Of a stretch of DNA of 64,000 nucleotides, positions 1-8,220 are shown one piece after another. Under the pieces are notes generated by a model. It made no database searches and had not been told where the DNA came from. It saw only the letters and a list, made by a program, of their open reading frames with translations. This DNA is from JADZFO01 sp964512635 (GTDB lineage Bacteria > 4484-113 > JAFGCY01): positions 22,566-86,565 of the forward strand of contig CAZEJB010000015.1 in NCBI GenBank assembly GCA_964512635.1. Reading direction: 5' to 3'. Position numbers and translations under genes: made by a program. Numbering within the stretch: the first letter of the stretch is position 1; each line of letters begins with the position of its first letter.

Positions 1-241
1 AGCGCCCGGCACCACCCCCAACAACCCGGGCTTCTATATCTACCTGTTCTATATCCTGACCGGGCTGCATGCCGCGCACGTGCTGGGTGGCATTGTCTGG
101 CTCTTTACCGGCACCATCGCGGCCTTCCGGGGCTACTACCAGCCTGGGCGGCTGAGCGGCATGCGTTCGCTTGGTCAGTACTGGCACTTCCTGGATGTGG
201 TCTGGATCGTGCTCTTCACCCTGCTGCTGCTGACTACCTGA
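1..241 (+). CDS. ctaE: cytochrome c oxidase subunit III, C-terminal part (5' truncated)
   Basis: The reading frame starting at base 2 is open from the window edge to a TGA at 239-241. It encodes the last 79 residues of a membrane protein with the subunit III pattern GLHAAHVLGG in one helix and YWHFLDVVW in the final helix, ending LLLLTT. Subunit III belongs to the heme-copper terminal oxidase in the cytoplasmic membrane. The N-terminal part lies outside the window. The nearby ctaB and ctaA genes make the heme of the same oxidase, so this is the end of a cox/cta cluster. Family assignment is firm; quinol versus cytochrome c oxidase cannot be told from this fragment. Confidence 0.9.
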   Translation, partial: APGTTPNNPGFYIYLFYILTGLHAAHVLGGIVWLFTGTIAAFRGYYQPGRLSGMRSLGQYWHFLDVVWIVLFTLLLLTT

Positions 242-251
242 TGCCAAGGGC

Positions 252-1424
252 TCAGGGCCGCGCGTAGGTTCGCAGCATACCATCAGGCAACAGGCGCTCC
301 GTGCCCAAACTGGCCTCGCAGGCAAAGTACAGGCCGGTCCCGAGACAGCTCAGTTCACCATCCGGCAGAGCAGGAGGCTGCATCCAGGCTGTTTCCTGTG
401 AGAAGCCGACTTCCGTCGGCCGCCAGGCAAAGCTGAAGTCGCCGGCTGGACTGCTGAGCTGCATCCGGCTGACTCCCCCAGCCTCTTCGATACCAATCAA
501 CCAGCCATAGGGGCACCAGTAGTCCTCTCCGCGCCAGCGCAGTATCAGGCAGCGGCTCTTGAGCCACTCGCCGTGTTCACCCTTGAGCCCGCTGGGCTTT
601 GGCACAACAGGAAAGTCCAGGCGCTGAGTCTGAAAGTAAGTGCCGTAGGGGTTGCTCTTGTATTCCTCAAGGGAGCCGGGATCCGCACCCGCGACAGTAG
701 TTTCAGGATGCGCTGCCAGCCAGTCTCCCCACTCACACAGGACCAGCGGCAGGCGTTCGAGCTGCTGGCCGCGGCGGGGACCGGCCAGGGCCAGACCGTC
801 GATCTGGCGCCAGAGATTTGCCTCGGCCGGCGTCAGCCACTCCTCGCTGAGCAGACCGATCGAGTTGTGGACCAGACCCGTATCCTTCAAACCGGCCGGC
901 CAAAGCTGATCCGCTGCCGGCGGAGGCGCGATTTCAGACAAGCGAAACACGCTGGCCGAATCACTCAGACCGCTGTAAGTCACGGCTATCCGTTCGCCGC
1001 CGAGGCTGTCGTTACAAACTTCGTGCCAGTTGAGGAAGCGCAGCGGGTAGGCCCGGCTCTCGGTTCCAATCTGCACGCCAATCACGCGATCAGACCGAAC
1101 GAGTGTCTTGCCATGCTCCCTGCTGTTCTTCTCCTCGATTCGCGCCGGTGTTAGCAGTTCGCCGTAGTGCTGAGGTTTGAAGGTGCCGGGCGGGCGCCGA
1201 ACTGCCAGCGCACTTGGGTCAAGGCTGAAAGCGCTGAGGTCATAGCCAAAGCTGGCGGGGTCGGATGTTACGCCGCTTGAATTGAGCCGGGCCTGCCCAA
1301 CGAGCAATGCGACCCGAAAACAGGCCGCCAGCAGAACCAGGCCGAGTACAGACCAGAGCAGCCAGACTCCGATAGGAGTCTGCCTTGCAGAGGACTCTGG
1401 TCGCTTGCCTTGCTGGGCGGACAT
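252..1424 (-). CDS. DUF3179 domain-containing membrane-anchored protein
   Basis: The product has 390 residues. A hydrophobic segment at about residues 20-42 should act as a signal anchor, leaving a large extracytoplasmic domain. The block around residues 115-165 (VIGVQIGTESRAYPLRFLNW, then HEVCND and VTYSGLSDSASVF) matches the DUF3179 pattern, which usually has a CxxC-like site here; in this copy that site reads YSGLSDS. No biochemical function is established for the family. The gene starts 4 nt after the stop of ctaB on the same strand and is probably co-transcribed with it, which hints at a role near the respiratory chain. Family is likely; role is unknown. Confidence 0.75.
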   Translation of the reverse strand: MSAQQGKRPESSARQTPIGVWLLWSVLGLVLLAACFRVALLVGQARLNSSGVTSDPASFGYDLSAFSLDPSALAVRRPPGTFKPQHYGELLTPARIEEKNSREHGKTLVRSDRVIGVQIGTESRAYPLRFLNWHEVCNDSLGGERIAVTYSGLSDSASVFRLSEIAPPPAADQLWPAGLKDTGLVHNSIGLLSEEWLTPAEANLWRQIDGLALAGPRRGQQLERLPLVLCEWGDWLAAHPETTVAGADPGSLEEYKSNPYGTYFQTQRLDFPVVPKPSGLKGEHGEWLKSRCLILRWRGEDYWCPYGWLIGIEEAGGVSRMQLSSPAGDFSFAWRPTEVGFSQETAWMQPPALPDGELSCLGTGLYFACEASLGTERLLPDGMLRTYARP

Positions 1425-1428
1425 AGCG

Positions 1429-2421
1429 CTAAAGCGAGCTGCTCAGCTCGGCGCCGTCAGATGTGCCATGTTCATCCATTTGCGGCTCTCCTGCATTTGC
1501 CGGCTTAATCAGGAGCGGCACGGATTCACGGGCCACCACCTCAGTGCGCATGGCAGACGGCCCCGGGTTGAACACCATAAAGAGCAGCAGTACAGGCAGG
1601 TAGACCAGGCTGGCCAGGAACAGCGCCCGGGCATTGATCTTGCTGCGGTCGCGATAGAAGCGCAGGCTCAGCGCCACCATGATCAGCCCCAGCAGAACCG
1701 CCGCCACTCCATAGGCTGCGCCGTTAAGGCCACTGAGGCTCAGCAGGAGCGCCACAGGGATCAGCGCCAGGCTGTAAACCAGGGCCATCGCAGCGGTGCT
1801 CGTTCCTTCCGGCTGCACAACCGGCAGCATTTTGAACCCGCCAAGCGCGTAGTCCTCGCGATAGAGCCATGCGAGGCCCAGAAAATGCGGTACCTGCCAG
1901 ATAAACAAGACCAGTCCCAGCGCCAGACCGCCAAAGCCGATGCTGCCGCTGGCCGCGGTCCAGCCCATCAGCGGGGGGATAGCGCCAACCAGCGAACCCA
2001 CCAGAGTGTTAGCTGGAGAGGCGACCTTCATCGGCGTGTAAACGAGAACATACAGGATGATGGTGAGTGCTGACAGTCCGGCGGTCAGCGGGTTGACCGC
2101 CAGGGACAGAATCATCACGCCCCACATTCCTGCCAGCAAGCCCAGCAGCAGCGCTACCGGCGCGCTGAGCTGACCGGAGGGCAGCGGGCGACCGGCTGTT
2201 CGCTTCATCCGCGCGTCGAGCTGGCGTTCGCGCCACTGGTTCAGGCTGTTGGCCGCCCAGGCGGAAAGGGCTGTGCCGACCGCGGTCCAGGCCAGGAGCT
2301 CAAGATCTACCGAGCCACGGCTGGCCAGAAAGAAGCCGGCCAAGGTGGTCATGACCACCAGCGCGGAGAGCCGCGCTTTGCCCAGTTCCATCAGCAGGCG
2401 TAGTGTTTTTAAGATCCGCAT
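1429..2421 (-). CDS. ctaB: protoheme IX farnesyltransferase (heme O synthase)
   Basis: This 330-residue polytopic membrane protein transfers farnesyl diphosphate to heme B, giving heme O for the terminal oxidase. The UbiA-family signature is present: an N-rich site followed by ERQLDARMKRTAGRPLPSGQ around residues 62-90, the CtaB version of the aspartate-rich prenyl-diphosphate site, and about eight hydrophobic helices. A polar tail of about 35 residues follows the last helix. It is divergent from ctaA and directly followed by the DUF3179 gene. A -10-like TATACT lies 2454-2449 on the minus strand, giving a leader of about 20 nt without a clear Shine-Dalgarno site. Confidence 0.93.
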   Translation of the reverse strand: MRILKTLRLLMELGKARLSALVVMTTLAGFFLASRGSVDLELLAWTAVGTALSAWAANSLNQWRERQLDARMKRTAGRPLPSGQLSAPVALLLGLLAGMWGVMILSLAVNPLTAGLSALTIILYVLVYTPMKVASPANTLVGSLVGAIPPLMGWTAASGSIGFGGLALGLVLFIWQVPHFLGLAWLYREDYALGGFKMLPVVQPEGTSTAAMALVYSLALIPVALLLSLSGLNGAAYGVAAVLLGLIMVALSLRFYRDRSKINARALFLASLVYLPVLLLFMVFNPGPSAMRTEVVARESVPLLIKPANAGEPQMDEHGTSDGAELSSSL

Positions 2422-2590
2422 GTTATGGCCGCGCGCGCGCGACTAGCTAGTATACAAAGCGGACAGGCGCAATCGCCTTTTTTTCTCGTGAATCTTTTCA
2501 CGATTTCTGCCGGCAGACGTCAAGGAGTGCGCAGAGAGCTGGTTTGCGTGTATCATTCGCGCGGCGCTGCCGCGCCGATGTGGAGCAGCT
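2422..2590. promoter_or_regulatory. divergent ctaB/ctaA promoter region with an 18-bp palindrome
   Basis: The 169-bp gap between the divergent heme genes has a -10-like TATACT for ctaB on the minus strand (2449-2454) and TATCAT for ctaA on the plus strand (2551-2556). A perfect inverted repeat with 7-bp arms, TCGTGAA-TCTT-TTCACGA, sits at 2486-2503 between the two. It could be an operator shared by both genes or a hairpin; neither strand has a convincing U-run after it. Confidence 0.5.
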
Positions 2591-3925
2591 ATGAGCAGCA
2601 CAGGGCAGGAACCAGCAGCAAACCGTTACCCCGCGATCAGCGATGTACTGGCGCTGGGCTTTGGCTCCAGCGTGGCAATGTGGAGCGTGGGCTACCTTGG
2701 AAATCTTCCGGCGCTGGCCCCCGTTTTGCCCCGCTGGCTGGTTCTGCTGGCCATGCTGGCCTGCCTGTTTTACTGTGCCTTCCGGGCCGGCCAGCTCACT
2801 GGACGTGGCTGGCTTGGCGGCCTCTGGACCGCGCTTGTCTCTTCTCTCATTAACATGCTGGTCCTGGGCGCGCTCAAGGACCAGCTGCAGGGTGGCAGCG
2901 GGACCCCGTCACTGGTCGTGTGGCTGCTGGGCTATTTTGTCCTCAGCGCGGTGCTTGGGATTGTCGGCGGCGCACTTGGACGCACCCGGCGTGACACACG
3001 CCGACCCGCAACCGACTGGCTGGGCGTCTTTAGCTGGGTTGCTGTGGCTGCCACGCTGCTGCTGATTGCCAAGGGCGGCGTGGTGACCAGCTATGGCAAC
3101 ACTGCAGCCCTGTCCGTTCCCGACTGGCCGCAGTCTTTTGGCTACAACATGTTCCTGCTGCCGCTGAGCCGCATGGCCGGCCCGGTCTACTTCGAGCACG
3201 CGCACCGCCTCTTCGGCACGCTGGTGGGCCTTACGACCATCACGCTGGCCGTGCTGATCTCCCTCAGTCGCGTCCGGCCGGTCACGAAAGTGGTGGCCTG
3301 GGTCGCGGTGGTGCTGGTGATCATCCAGGGTGTACTGGGCGGTGTTAGAGTGACCCTTTCGGACACTACCCTCGCCTTTATCCACGGAGTGCTGGCCCAG
3401 ATCTTCCTCGGCGTGCTGGGCTTCATAAGCATCCAGGCCGCCGCCCTGTTTAACTCGAACCGCGCCCCAAAGCTGTCGCCCACTGCCGGCGCCGACAAGG
3501 TCTCAACACTGATTGCGCTCTTGCTGGTGGTGGCGCAGCTCTTCCTTGGCGCAACGGTGCGGCACTTTAATCCCGGCGGAGGGATTGTCATGCTGCACAT
3601 CACGGTCGGCACTGTCGTACTCGCGGCATGTGTCACTGCAGGCATCCGCCACTGGGGCAACCACGTTGATATCACAGCCTTGCGGAAGGCTGGTGGCAGC
3701 GTGATGCACATTGTCGGCATGCAATACCTGCTGGGCTTTGTCGCCTGGGCCTCCGGAGTTACCAAGCTGGCCAATGACGCGGTGCCCGACAATGTGTGGC
3801 AGGTGATTCTGCCGACCCTGCACCAGGCTGTCGGCGCCCTGCTGCTGGTCTACACCGTGCGCCTGGCTGTCCTCAGCGCCCGCCTGCTCAAGGACAGTCC
3901 TGCCGACCAGCAGGCCGCAGCATAG
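2591..3925 (+). CDS. ctaA: heme A synthase, COX15/CtaA family, with N-terminal membrane extension
   Basis: The product has 444 residues; CtaA proteins are usually about 300-350. The C-terminal 290 residues carry the family pattern: VVTSYGNTAALSVPDWPQSF, then EHAHR, IHGVLAQ, LHITVGT and LHQAVGA, whose histidines are heme ligands. It oxidises the heme O methyl group to make heme A. About 150 N-terminal residues with roughly four additional helices precede this domain and are not part of the standard fold. The ATG at 2591 has a GGAG five bases upstream. The gene is divergent from ctaB. Confidence 0.9.
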   Translation: MSSTGQEPAANRYPAISDVLALGFGSSVAMWSVGYLGNLPALAPVLPRWLVLLAMLACLFYCAFRAGQLTGRGWLGGLWTALVSSLINMLVLGALKDQLQGGSGTPSLVVWLLGYFVLSAVLGIVGGALGRTRRDTRRPATDWLGVFSWVAVAATLLLIAKGGVVTSYGNTAALSVPDWPQSFGYNMFLLPLSRMAGPVYFEHAHRLFGTLVGLTTITLAVLISLSRVRPVTKVVAWVAVVLVIIQGVLGGVRVTLSDTTLAFIHGVLAQIFLGVLGFISIQAAALFNSNRAPKLSPTAGADKVSTLIALLLVVAQLFLGATVRHFNPGGGIVMLHITVGTVVLAACVTAGIRHWGNHVDITALRKAGGSVMHIVGMQYLLGFVAWASGVTKLANDAVPDNVWQVILPTLHQAVGALLLVYTVRLAVLSARLLKDSPADQQAAA

Positions 3926-4034
3926 AAAGCCGCTTCAAAGGACACTGAAACCACATTCACTCTAAGCCGGATGTCATGTGTGCGAGCACGGTCGAAAGAA
4001 GCCTAAAATTTATGGTTCAATTCAGTGACTTCAC

Positions 4035-4063
4035 TTGTATTTTCTTTGTAGCTGTGTTATTTT
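4035..4063 (+). promoter_or_regulatory. promoter of the TC-tract gene
   Basis: TTGTAT (4035-4040) and TATTTT (4058-4063) are separated by exactly 17 nt, and a TG precedes the -10 by one base. Transcription would begin near 4070, just upstream of the GGAG at 4088-4091 and the ATG at 4098. This supports 4098, not 4154, as the intended start. Confidence 0.55.
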
Positions 4064-4100
4064 CAAATCTCGCCGACATATCGGCATGGAGAACAAAATG

Positions 4101-4118
4101 TCTCTCTCTCTCTCTCTC
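4101..4118 (+). repeat. (TC)9 dinucleotide tract directly after an ATG
   Basis: Nine TC units follow the ATG at 4098 without a gap. With nine units that ATG reads 12 codons and stops at 4134-4136. With eight (or eleven) units it would enter the frame of the Cys-rich protein ending at 4618 and supply a complete signal peptide. Tracts like this mutate by slippage and switch genes on and off in contingency loci. Confidence 0.85.
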
Positions 4119-4153
4119 GTCTTTACAGGCGACTAGCCAAAACGTTTGTATTC

Positions 4154-4618
4154 GTGTTGGGCGTGGTGGTACCCGCTCTTGCGCTGTGGTGTTTGCCATT
4201 GAAAGTCTCAATAGCTGCGCCATGTGGGAACACTTACTCCGAGCCCTTTGATGGCGATGAAGACATCGAAGAAGAGCTTCAGCTGATCCAGCAGGGACTC
4301 CCTCAAGGAGCCTGCTGCTGTTTGAAGAACAACTTCGACAAGCATTTTGGCAACCCAACGCTTGTGGCTTCATGGTCCTGCTGTGGCAGCTTTGCACCAT
4401 TCTGCAACACTTACTCCCGCACTGTGACCGTGACCAAGAGCGGTCAGTCGATAGCAAATGAGAAGAACAGACGCAATGGCAATGGCAGCTTGGATAAGGG
4501 CGACTTCTCATATGACTCCTACGACGAAGTCTACTGCAGCTGCACTGCCTCCCAGACAACGTGCAGCATAGCTTTTTACGGCAGCGTCCACTGGGGATAC
4601 GCCTGCGAAGCTTGGTAG
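4154..4618 (+). CDS. secreted cysteine-rich protein, probably phase-variable (intended start 4098)
   Basis: From the GTG at 4154 the frame encodes 154 residues, starting inside a hydrophobic segment. The mature part is cysteine-rich (GACCCLKNN, SWSCCGSFAPFC, YCSCTASQTTC) and polar, as in a disulfide-bonded exported protein. The GTG has no Shine-Dalgarno site. The frame is open upstream through the TC tract. Joined to the ATG at 4098, which has GGAG six bases before it, the N-terminus would carry basic RLYRRLAK, then a hydrophobic core and an IAA cleavage-like site, a textbook Sec signal. In this sequence the two are out of frame by one TC unit. I do not recognise a family. It heads an AT-richer three-gene group. 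Confidence 0.6.
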   Translation: MLGVVVPALALWCLPLKVSIAAPCGNTYSEPFDGDEDIEEELQLIQQGLPQGACCCLKNNFDKHFGNPTLVASWSCCGSFAPFCNTYSRTVTVTKSGQSIANEKNRRNGNGSLDKGDFSYDSYDEVYCSCTASQTTCSIAFYGSVHWGYACEAW

Positions 4619-4679
4619 TTGGCCCCTCAGCCAGCTGACAGGCCTTTCTACTGCATCGCCATTAACTTAGGAGGACAAT

Positions 4680-5564
4680 ATGTTTACGGTCAACAAAATG
4701 TTCGCTGTGCTCTGCATCATGGGTATGGCTCTGACCTATTCGTGCGCAAAGGGAACCGACTCTCGACTCACCGAGTCTGCGAGCCGCGACGTCAACGCCA
4801 AGCTGATGGATGACATTTGCAGCGGCAAATACTCCAGTACGCTGCTCAGTCAGCAGGTGTTCGTTTCGCCCACAGAGTTCCCTGGCGCCAACGTTTCGGC
4901 TAGCGCGGCCGAGCGGGCTCAGCGTGTCTACACGCAGATGGGCAAGGAAGTCGCAAAGAAGGAATTGACGAGTAAAGAGCAACGTGTGCTTTCAGTACGC
5001 CAGGTTGGCGAAGCCGTTCACGATCCGTACACAATCGTTAATCTAGTAGGTGCCTACTATGATAAACATGGCCGACTGCCCGTGAGCGCGCTCGACTTGA
5101 TGAAGGAGAGGATGAGCTCAGCCGAGAACTGCTCAGATCTCTGGGCAGGGTTCAGTAGTGTTCAGAAGGCCGCCTTTATTGACGAGTTTGCGCACCCCTT
5201 GACCGGAAAGGTTGACTACCCTTTAAACAGCCAGGACTGGACCCCGTTTGGAATCAGCTTCCGAGTGCTGACACCGGCGGAATCACTTGAGAGAAACAAG
5301 GGTGATCTGACAGGATATGTCTCCTCCAGCGGACTAGCCCATGTTTGTGACCTTGAGTACACGATTTTCGGCGAGGAAAAGGACAGCATCTTGCTGCGGA
5401 CCTTCCCCGTCTACTTCGCCCCGGTCGATTCTTCCAAGACCAGGGATGACAACGAAGAGGTTGCGCTAGATTGGCCCGGCATTGGTGCAGGTTCAGCCAA
5501 TCCATGCCAAAGCAACCCTTGCGCAAACAACCCCTGCAGCGTCAATCCTTGCGCTGCCAAGTAA
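4680..5564 (+). CDS. exported protein with NPC-repeat tail; paralogue of the next gene
   Basis: The product has 294 residues and starts at an ATG with GGAGG seven bases upstream. The N-terminus is a signal peptide ending near LTYSCAKG, a weak lipobox, so it may be a lipoprotein. The middle contains LTSKEQRVLSVRQ and YYDKHGRLPVSALDLM, followed by HPLTGKVDYPLNSQDW. The same blocks recur in the gene at 5634, so the two are paralogues. The GRLP-L-L block resembles the C-terminal part of type II pseudopilins, but I cannot confirm homology. The C-terminus ends in four NPC motifs in 20 residues, perhaps a disulfide-linked or surface tail. Function unknown. Confidence 0.7.
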   Translation: MFTVNKMFAVLCIMGMALTYSCAKGTDSRLTESASRDVNAKLMDDICSGKYSSTLLSQQVFVSPTEFPGANVSASAAERAQRVYTQMGKEVAKKELTSKEQRVLSVRQVGEAVHDPYTIVNLVGAYYDKHGRLPVSALDLMKERMSSAENCSDLWAGFSSVQKAAFIDEFAHPLTGKVDYPLNSQDWTPFGISFRVLTPAESLERNKGDLTGYVSSSGLAHVCDLEYTIFGEEKDSILLRTFPVYFAPVDSSKTRDDNEEVALDWPGIGAGSANPCQSNPCANNPCSVNPCAAK

Positions 5565-5633
5565 CCTCATGTTGCGGCATGACTCAAATTCGGGGAGGGT
5601 GAAACCCTGAGCAAGCCAGAATCATCTGAAGCC

Positions 5634-6461
5634 TTGAAACCAAAGCGCCGTGCGAGCACGACACCAGTACTCGCGCGGCGCCTCGGACTCTACTCATTCT
5701 TAGCTCTTATAGTTGCAGCGACTTACCTAACTGTTTTTCCACCATTTCTTGCTGCGAGGCTCAAAGAGTACGTTCTCGTTGCAAGGATAGCCAAGTCAAC
5801 ACCATCAGATCAGGCTCAACTGGTTGGTCAGCCTAAGTTGGTGACATCATTGTCTGACCTGGATTTTGCCAACCTCCTTCAACGAAGTGAGTTTCAATTT
5901 GCCGGACACCTAAGTCCAGCGGACCTTGAACAATCACAACTCAGCGCTGATGAACAGCGCATGTTGTCGCGAATTCGGCTACCAGACGGCATATCCGTCC
6001 AAGCACTGTCTTTCAGCAGGCCAGTGCTCGCATTCTATGAACGCTACAGGCGCTTGCCAGAAAGCGGGCTTGAGCTTCTGTCAGACCAGTTGACATTCCA
6101 GAACAACCGGCTTGTAAGCCGCGGTCAGGTTGCAAACAAACTACCGGAGTTGCCGTCCGAACTGGCTGATGTTGATTCTGAAACCGCTTTCCGGTGCTGC
6201 TATTACGCTGTAAATCCAGTAACAGGCAGTTTGTATTCAAGTTTCGATAATCCCAATTGGACCTGTCTGGGTCTTAATATCGAGGCACTTAAGCCTTTTG
6301 CTGGAGGTGTGGTTTTCAGGTATCCAAACATCGAGAATCAGCGCCGCGCAAAATCGCCTGCCGTTTTCCGAGTCTTCCGCGTTGTTGTCTACGGCCAGGA
6401 GCCAGGCGAGGTAATCTACGAAGGCCTGATCGAAAGCGAGATTCTATTGTCTGCATTATAG
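5634..6461 (+). CDS. membrane-anchored paralogue of the preceding protein; start uncertain (TTG 5634 or CTG 5607)
   Basis: The product has 275 residues from TTG 5634. One N-terminal transmembrane segment (about residues 17-36, after a basic KPKRR stretch) anchors an extracytoplasmic domain. LSADEQRMLSRIR, FYERYRRLPESGLELL and NPVTGSLYSSFDNPNWTCLG align with blocks of the 4680 protein. The only good ribosome-binding site (GGGAGG at 5593-5598) lies 8 nt before an in-frame CTG at 5607, which would add nine residues; the TTG has no such site. No enzymatic motif is visible. With the upstream two genes it forms a likely envelope cluster acquired between ctaA and rny. Confidence 0.65.
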   Translation: MKPKRRASTTPVLARRLGLYSFLALIVAATYLTVFPPFLAARLKEYVLVARIAKSTPSDQAQLVGQPKLVTSLSDLDFANLLQRSEFQFAGHLSPADLEQSQLSADEQRMLSRIRLPDGISVQALSFSRPVLAFYERYRRLPESGLELLSDQLTFQNNRLVSRGQVANKLPELPSELADVDSETAFRCCYYAVNPVTGSLYSSFDNPNWTCLGLNIEALKPFAGGVVFRYPNIENQRRAKSPAVFRVFRVVVYGQEPGEVIYEGLIESEILLSAL

Positions 6462-6593
6462 GTGTCCGCTTCATAGGCAGCCGTGACAAAGCGAGCGCCT
6501 GCGCCAGACATGCAGACATCTTCGGCTCGCCAACGCAACCGGAGCCCAGGCGAGTAAGTCTACAGATGTCAAGAAGCCCATTAACCTTTGAAG

Positions 6594-8180
6594 CTACTTA
6601 GCCACTCCGGTCTCGCGGGTCTCACGGATGACTGTCACCTTGATCGTACCCGGGTACTCCATTGAGTCCTCGATACGCTTGGTGATCTGGCGGCAGAGGT
6701 CATAGGTCAGCACGTCGTCCATCTCCTCGGGCTTGACCAGCACGCGCAGCTCGCGGCCGGCGCTGATGGCATAGGCCCGCTCGACACCGGCAAAGCCGGT
6801 GGCCAGGTTTTCCAGCTCATGCAGACGGCTGAGGTAGCTCTGCAGCGCCTCGCCACGCGCGCCCGGACGCACAGCGCTGATCGCGTCGGCCACCTGGACG
6901 ATCGCCGCTTCGATGGTCTGTTCCACGTCGCCGTGGTGGCCTTCGATGCAGTTGACCACAATCGGATTCTCGCCGAACTTGCGGGCGATGCGGCCGCCGA
7001 CCTCGGGGTGGCTGCCCTCCATCTCCGCGTCCGCCGCCTTACCCATGTCGTGCAGCAGACCGCCGCGGCGGGCGTTTTTGGGGTTGAGGCCCAGTTCGGC
7101 CGCGATGATGCCGGACAGGATCGCGACTTCGATGCTGTGGGCCAGGACGTTCTGGCCATAGCTGGTCCGGAACTTCATCCGGCCCACCAGCTTGACGATC
7201 TCGGGGTGCAGGCCGGTGATGCCAAGGCGGAAGGCTGCTTCCTGGCCGGCGCGCCAGATCTCTTCCTCCACAGCCTCGCGGGAGGCCTCGACGATTTCTT
7301 CGATCTTCGCCGGATGGATGCGGCCGTCCTGGATCAGGCGCTCAAGGCTCTGACGGGCGATCTCGCGGCGCACGCCGTCGAAGCTGGAAAGCACCACCAC
7401 GTTTGGCGTGTCGTCAATGATGACGTCGACACCGGTTGCCGCCTCGATGGCGCGGATGTTGCGGCCCTCGCGGCCGATGATGCGGCCCTTCATTTCCTCG
7501 CCCTTCAGCTCGACCGTCGTGATCAGGCTGTCGGCGTAGTGGTCGACGGCGCAGCGGAAGACGGCCTTGACGATGAGCTTGCGGGCAATCTCGGTAGCTT
7601 CCGAGCGTGCTTCATCTTCAATACGCTTGCGCAGCAGCGCGGCTTCATAGCGCGCTTCATCCTCGACCAGGCGCAGGACTTCCTCGCGGGCAGAGTCCTG
7701 ATCAAGGCTGGCCACGCGTTCGAGCTCGGCCCGGGCCTCTTCCTCGGTCTTTTCCAGCGCCTGTTCGCGCTTGTCGAGGTTCTGGCTGCGGCGGTCAAGC
7801 TCAGTGCGGCGCTTGTCGACCTTGTCCATCTGCTCGGCCAGTTTTTCCTCGGTCTTGAGGAAGTTGGCTTCGCGGCGCTCGAGATCCTGCTGGCGCTTCT
7901 GGATTTCGCGGTCGGCGTCCTTGCGGCGCTGGCTGGCTTCGGTCTTGGCTTCAGAGACGATCTGCTGCGCCCGACCTTCAGCCTGGGCGACGCGCTTATC
8001 GGCCTGCGAGAGCTTCTCGTCGACCTGGCTCTGAGCCAGCTGAAGCATTCCCTGTGCCTTGGCCTCAGCATCACTGATCTTCTGCTGGGCAGACTTCTGC
8101 GCCGACATATAGACGGCAAGGTAGGCAACCGCTCCGCCGACCAGTATGCCGACGAGGATGCCTATGATCCAAGGTACCAT
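6594..8180 (-). CDS. rny: ribonuclease Y
   Basis: RNase Y is a membrane-anchored endoribonuclease that starts mRNA decay. The product has the standard layout over 528 residues: a transmembrane helix (about 4-24), a long Glu/Arg/Lys-rich coiled coil (25-200), a KH domain (GRIIGREGRNIRAIEAATGV) and an HD domain with LLHDMGKAAD and the downstream H-x-D residues. The ATG at 8180 is chosen because GGAG lies 6 nt upstream; an in-frame ATG at 8204 has no such site. The gene lies 40 nt downstream of recA on the same strand, the common recA-rny order, and is probably in the same operon. Confidence 0.96.
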   Translation of the reverse strand: MVPWIIGILVGILVGGAVAYLAVYMSAQKSAQQKISDAEAKAQGMLQLAQSQVDEKLSQADKRVAQAEGRAQQIVSEAKTEASQRRKDADREIQKRQQDLERREANFLKTEEKLAEQMDKVDKRRTELDRRSQNLDKREQALEKTEEEARAELERVASLDQDSAREEVLRLVEDEARYEAALLRKRIEDEARSEATEIARKLIVKAVFRCAVDHYADSLITTVELKGEEMKGRIIGREGRNIRAIEAATGVDVIIDDTPNVVVLSSFDGVRREIARQSLERLIQDGRIHPAKIEEIVEASREAVEEEIWRAGQEAAFRLGITGLHPEIVKLVGRMKFRTSYGQNVLAHSIEVAILSGIIAAELGLNPKNARRGGLLHDMGKAADAEMEGSHPEVGGRIARKFGENPIVVNCIEGHHGDVEQTIEAAIVQVADAISAVRPGARGEALQSYLSRLHELENLATGFAGVERAYAISAGRELRVLVKPEEMDDVLTYDLCRQITKRIEDSMEYPGTIKVTVIRETRETGVAK

Positions 8181-8220
8181 TTTTTTCTCCTGCAGTGGTC
8201 TCACAGGAGCCGGCCGGAGT

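Noticed and set aside
2486..2503. Palindrome between ctaB and ctaA as a terminator
   Set aside because: No T-run follows on either strand and no gene ends there; kept only as a possible operator.
4017..4559. 180-codon frame antisense to the Cys-rich gene
   Set aside because: No start signals; composition (Ser/Cys/Arg-rich) is typical of a shadow, and the plus strand has promoter, ribosome-binding site and a signal peptide.
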